From contig DVEP01000019.1 in NCBI GenBank assembly GCA_015655975.1, positions 1 through 25,000 of the forward strand: DNA of 25,000 bases, given 5' to 3'. Below, one piece after another: positions 23,111-25,000 of this stretch. The notes beneath the pieces are model-generated. The model saw only the letters and a list, made by a program, of their open reading frames with translations. It did not search any database and was not told the origin of the DNA. This stretch comes from Eubacterium sp. Its GTDB lineage: Bacteria; Bacillota; Clostridia; Oscillospirales; Acutalibacteraceae. Position 1 is the first letter of the stretch. Each line of letters opens with the position of its first letter. The translations under genes and the position numbers were made by a program.

Positions 23111-23132
23111 TCATTGAAGGGAGTTTAGATTT

Positions 23133-24023
23133 ATGAAAAATCCTATCTTTACAGGTGCCGCAGTAGCTATTGTTACACCGATGAACGAAGACGGTTCTGT
23201 TAACTACGACGAACTGAAGAAAATGATTGATTTTCAAATAGACAACGGTACTGACGCAATAGTAATTTGCGGAACAACCGGCGAATCATCTACACTTACA
23301 GATGACGAGCATGTAAAAGTGATTAAATGTTGTATTGACCATACAGCAGGCAGAGTTCCTGTCATTGCAGGTACGGGAAGCAACGATACAGAGTATGCCA
23401 TTTCTCTTTCGAAAGAAGCTTGTGAACTCGGTGCAGACGCTCTTTTACTCGTTACACCTTACTACAATAAAACTTCTCAAAGAGGTTTAATCGCACACTA
23501 TACTGCTATTGCTGATGCAGTAGATAAGCCTATCATTCTTTACAATGTTCCTTCAAGAACAGGTGTAAATATTTTGCCTGAAACTTTGAAAGAACTTTCA
23601 AAACACCCAAGAATTAACGGCGTTAAAGAAGCAAGCGGAAACATTTCTCAGGTAATGAAAATTCACGCTTTGTGCGGAGAAGATTTGAATATTTGGAGCG
23701 GTAACGACGACCAAATCACTTCTGTTTTAGCTTGCGGAGGTATCGGTGTCATCTCTGTTCTTTCAAATGTTTTACCTCAGGAAACACACGACATTGTTCA
23801 GACATATCTTGACGGAAATGCTTTTGAGTCAACAAAACTTATGGCAAAATATCTTGAACTTGCAAATGCGCTTTTCTGCGATGTTAACCCTATCCCTGTT
23901 AAAGAAGCACTTAATATAATGGGATTTGAAGCAGGACCATGCAGATTGCCGCTGTATGAAATGACTGACTCAAATAAAGAATATCTTGCAAATGTTTTGA
24001 AAAAATATAATTTAGTTAAATAA
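23133..24023 (+). CDS. dapA: 4-hydroxy-tetrahydrodipicolinate synthase
   Basis: This 296-residue (beta/alpha)8 aldolase condenses pyruvate with aspartate semialdehyde, the first committed step to diaminopimelate and lysine. The Schiff-base Lys165 (GVKEASGN), Tyr137 (YNVPSRTG) and the Thr pair in CGTTGESSTL (residues 46-55) are all present, so it is a true DapA and not a related aldolase. The start follows AAGGGAG. Second gene of the asd-dapA-dapB operon. Confidence 0.98.
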   Translation: MKNPIFTGAAVAIVTPMNEDGSVNYDELKKMIDFQIDNGTDAIVICGTTGESSTLTDDEHVKVIKCCIDHTAGRVPVIAGTGSNDTEYAISLSKEACELGADALLLVTPYYNKTSQRGLIAHYTAIADAVDKPIILYNVPSRTGVNILPETLKELSKHPRINGVKEASGNISQVMKIHALCGEDLNIWSGNDDQITSVLACGGIGVISVLSNVLPQETHDIVQTYLDGNAFESTKLMAKYLELANALFCDVNPIPVKEALNIMGFEAGPCRLPLYEMTDSNKEYLANVLKKYNLVK

Positions 24024-24046
24024 TAAACTAAAAAAGGATTTTTAAA

Positions 24047-24799
24047 ATGACAAATATTATAATTAGCGGCTGTAACGGAAAAATGGGCAAAGTCATTGAA
24101 AGCATTATTTCCGCAAGAGACAACGCAACAGTAGTTGCGGGCATAGATTTTTTCGACCAGCCAAATGATAAATTTCCGGTTTATAAAACAATTTCTGATT
24201 GTAAAGAAAAGGCAGATGTAATCATTGATTTTTCAAACCCTGCTGCCATTGACGGACTTTTGAAATATTCAAAGGAAAATTCAACTCCGCTTGTAATCGG
24301 TACAACAGGTTTTTCTGACGAAGAGAAAGAGAAAATTCACAATGCTTCTAAAGAAACAGCTATCTTCTTTACTTACAATATGAGTATCGGCGTAAACCTC
24401 CTTGCAGAACTTGCAAAAACCGCCGCAAAAATTTTGGGCAATGATTTTGATATTGAGATTATCGAAAAACATCATAACCAAAAAATTGACGCGCCGAGCG
24501 GTACTGCTTTGATGCTTGCAGACGCTATTTGTGAAGTTAAAGACGAGCCGATGAAGTATGAATATGACCGTCATTCCAAAAGGGAAAAAAGGACTAAAAA
24601 CGAAATCGGTATGCACGCTGTAAGAGGCGGAACAATCGTCGGCGAACACGAAGTTATTTTCGCAGGCCGTGATGAAATCATTACGCTCTCACACTCGGCA
24701 AGAAGTAAAGAATTGTTTGCTGTCGGAGCAGTAAACGCTGCAATATTTATGAACGGTAAAACAAACGGACTTTATTCAATGAAAGATTTGATTAAATAA
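24047..24799 (+). CDS. dapB: 4-hydroxy-tetrahydrodipicolinate reductase
   Basis: This 250-residue enzyme reduces the DapA product with NAD(P)H. The nucleotide-binding motif is GCNGKMG (8-14), the catalytic segment EKHHNQKIDAPSGTA spans 140-154 with His142/His143 and Lys146, and GMHAVRGGTIVGEHEV is the C-terminal signature. It is a little shorter than E. coli DapB (273), as in other Firmicutes. The start follows AAAAAGGA. It ends the operon, 23 bp after dapA. The later steps of the pathway are not in this window. Confidence 0.98.
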   Translation: MTNIIISGCNGKMGKVIESIISARDNATVVAGIDFFDQPNDKFPVYKTISDCKEKADVIIDFSNPAAIDGLLKYSKENSTPLVIGTTGFSDEEKEKIHNASKETAIFFTYNMSIGVNLLAELAKTAAKILGNDFDIEIIEKHHNQKIDAPSGTALMLADAICEVKDEPMKYEYDRHSKREKRTKNEIGMHAVRGGTIVGEHEVIFAGRDEIITLSHSARSKELFAVGAVNAAIFMNGKTNGLYSMKDLIK

Positions 24800-24801
24800 T
24801 G

Positions 24802-24828
24802 AAAGCGGCACAATGTGCCGCTTTTTTC
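24802..24828 (+). terminator. Terminator of the asd-dapA-dapB operon
   Basis: A perfect stem AAAGCGGCAC/GTGCCGCTTT with a 3-nt loop and a T tract, 3 bp after the dapB stop. Confidence 0.95.
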
Positions 24829-24940
24829 TGCTTTTTTATATTTCAATTTTAAAAATTTACTGCTTACATATAAGTATATTAAAAAAGATGTTGTCAAAAG
24901 TGAACAAGTCCGTAAAAAATGGACAATAGAAAAAAAGGCA

Positions 24941-24976
24941 CCCCCTATGGTAGAATAGAATAACTACCATAGGGGG
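24941..24976 (+). promoter_or_regulatory. Hairpin burying the transposase ribosome-binding site
   Basis: CCCCCTATGGTAG (24941-24953) and CTACCATAGGGGG (24964-24976) are perfect 13-bp inverted repeats with a 10-nt loop. The AGGGGG of the second arm is the Shine-Dalgarno sequence, 8 bp before the ATG. Such hairpins are known in several IS elements to block translation of transcripts that enter from outside. Confidence 0.75.
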
Positions 24977-24984
24977 ATATTTTT

Positions 24985-25000
24985 ATGCCAAGAAACTACA
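24985..25000 (+). CDS. Start of an IS3-family OrfA-like gene (partial)
   Basis: Only MPRNY and one further base are in the window. IS3-family OrfA proteins often begin MPR(K/N)YT before their helix-turn-helix. The AGGGGG ribosome site, spacing and IS-like upstream sequence support a gene here; the family call is tentative because five residues are too few. Confidence 0.45.

Larger units (their letters stand above)
24901..25000 (+). mobile_element. Left end of an IS3/IS150-like insertion sequence (partial)
   Basis: The segment starts with TGAACAAG, continues with TGGACAATAG-A7-GGCACC, and leads into the beginning of an ORF. The GACAATA-N-A6/7-GGC-ACC stretch matches the inward reading of the IS-like end at 1-105, as the two ends of one IS type would. 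The boundary at 24901 is inferred. Confidence 0.5.

Noticed and set aside
1..25000. A 25-kb composite transposon bounded by two IS copies
   Set aside because: The interior is ordinary chromosomal housekeeping (metK, queA-tgt-yajC, asd-dapAB, tRNA-Leu) with conserved operon order and no cargo-like genes.

Overview
The window looks like the chromosome of a low-GC, anaerobic Firmicute, most likely a gut Clostridia/Oscillospirales-type bacterium. The evidence is AT-rich intergenic DNA, strong AGGAGG or GGGGG Shine-Dalgarno sequences, several TTG starts, an S-box (SAM-I) riboswitch on metK, a sporulation-family protein (SpoIIM-like), an EFR1-type ferredoxin, a membrane pyrophosphatase, and an oxygen-sensitive-type cysteine desulfidase. 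The species assignment is inference.

Layout. Bases 1-105 are the right end of an IS3/IS150-like insertion sequence. metK follows on the minus strand (141-1319) behind a complete SAM-I aptamer and terminator. Divergent from it is a strongly expressed-looking SDR dehydrogenase with a C-terminal zinc ribbon (1709-3262), then a membrane-anchored C39-like peptidase (3372-4208). A CNNM/CorC-type transporter (4238-5566, minus) shares a bidirectional terminator with the peptidase. An EFR1-family flavodoxin/ferredoxin (5740-6486) precedes a promoter with a roughly 180-nt structured leader that runs into tRNA-Leu(CAG).

From 6884 to 9719 lies a minus-strand unit: a two-TM membrane protein of unknown function followed by an Old Yellow Enzyme-type NADH:flavin oxidoreductase. 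A perfect inverted repeat overlaps its promoter. Next come the K+-dependent-type membrane pyrophosphatase hppA, an M24 aminopeptidase, a TM protein with a helical C-terminal region (minus), and a cysteine desulfidase plus L-2-aminothiazoline-4-carboxylate hydrolase-family pair that suggests thiazoline/cysteine catabolism.

Bases 15984-17151 are the most accessory-looking part: a long nested hairpin, a lone DUF1697 gene, back-to-back hairpins and a tandem 10-bp repeat ahead of a tyrosine recombinase. The recombinase meets, tail to tail, a conserved minus-strand Firmicutes cluster (queA-tgt-yajC-TIGR04086-spoIIM-like, 18138-21865). Divergent from queA is the lysine/diaminopimelate operon asd-dapA-dapB (22025-24799), ended by a strong terminator. 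The last 100 bases are the left end and first codons of another IS3-like element, with its Shine-Dalgarno sequence buried in a 13-bp hairpin.

Most genes are housekeeping. I see no CRISPR array, toxin-antitoxin pair, phage module or defence island. The best leads for new biology are the structured leader before tRNA-Leu, the operator-like palindrome controlling the membrane protein/flavin oxidoreductase unit, the two hairpins that hide GGGGG ribosome-binding sites, and the desulfidase/thiazoline-hydrolase pairing.
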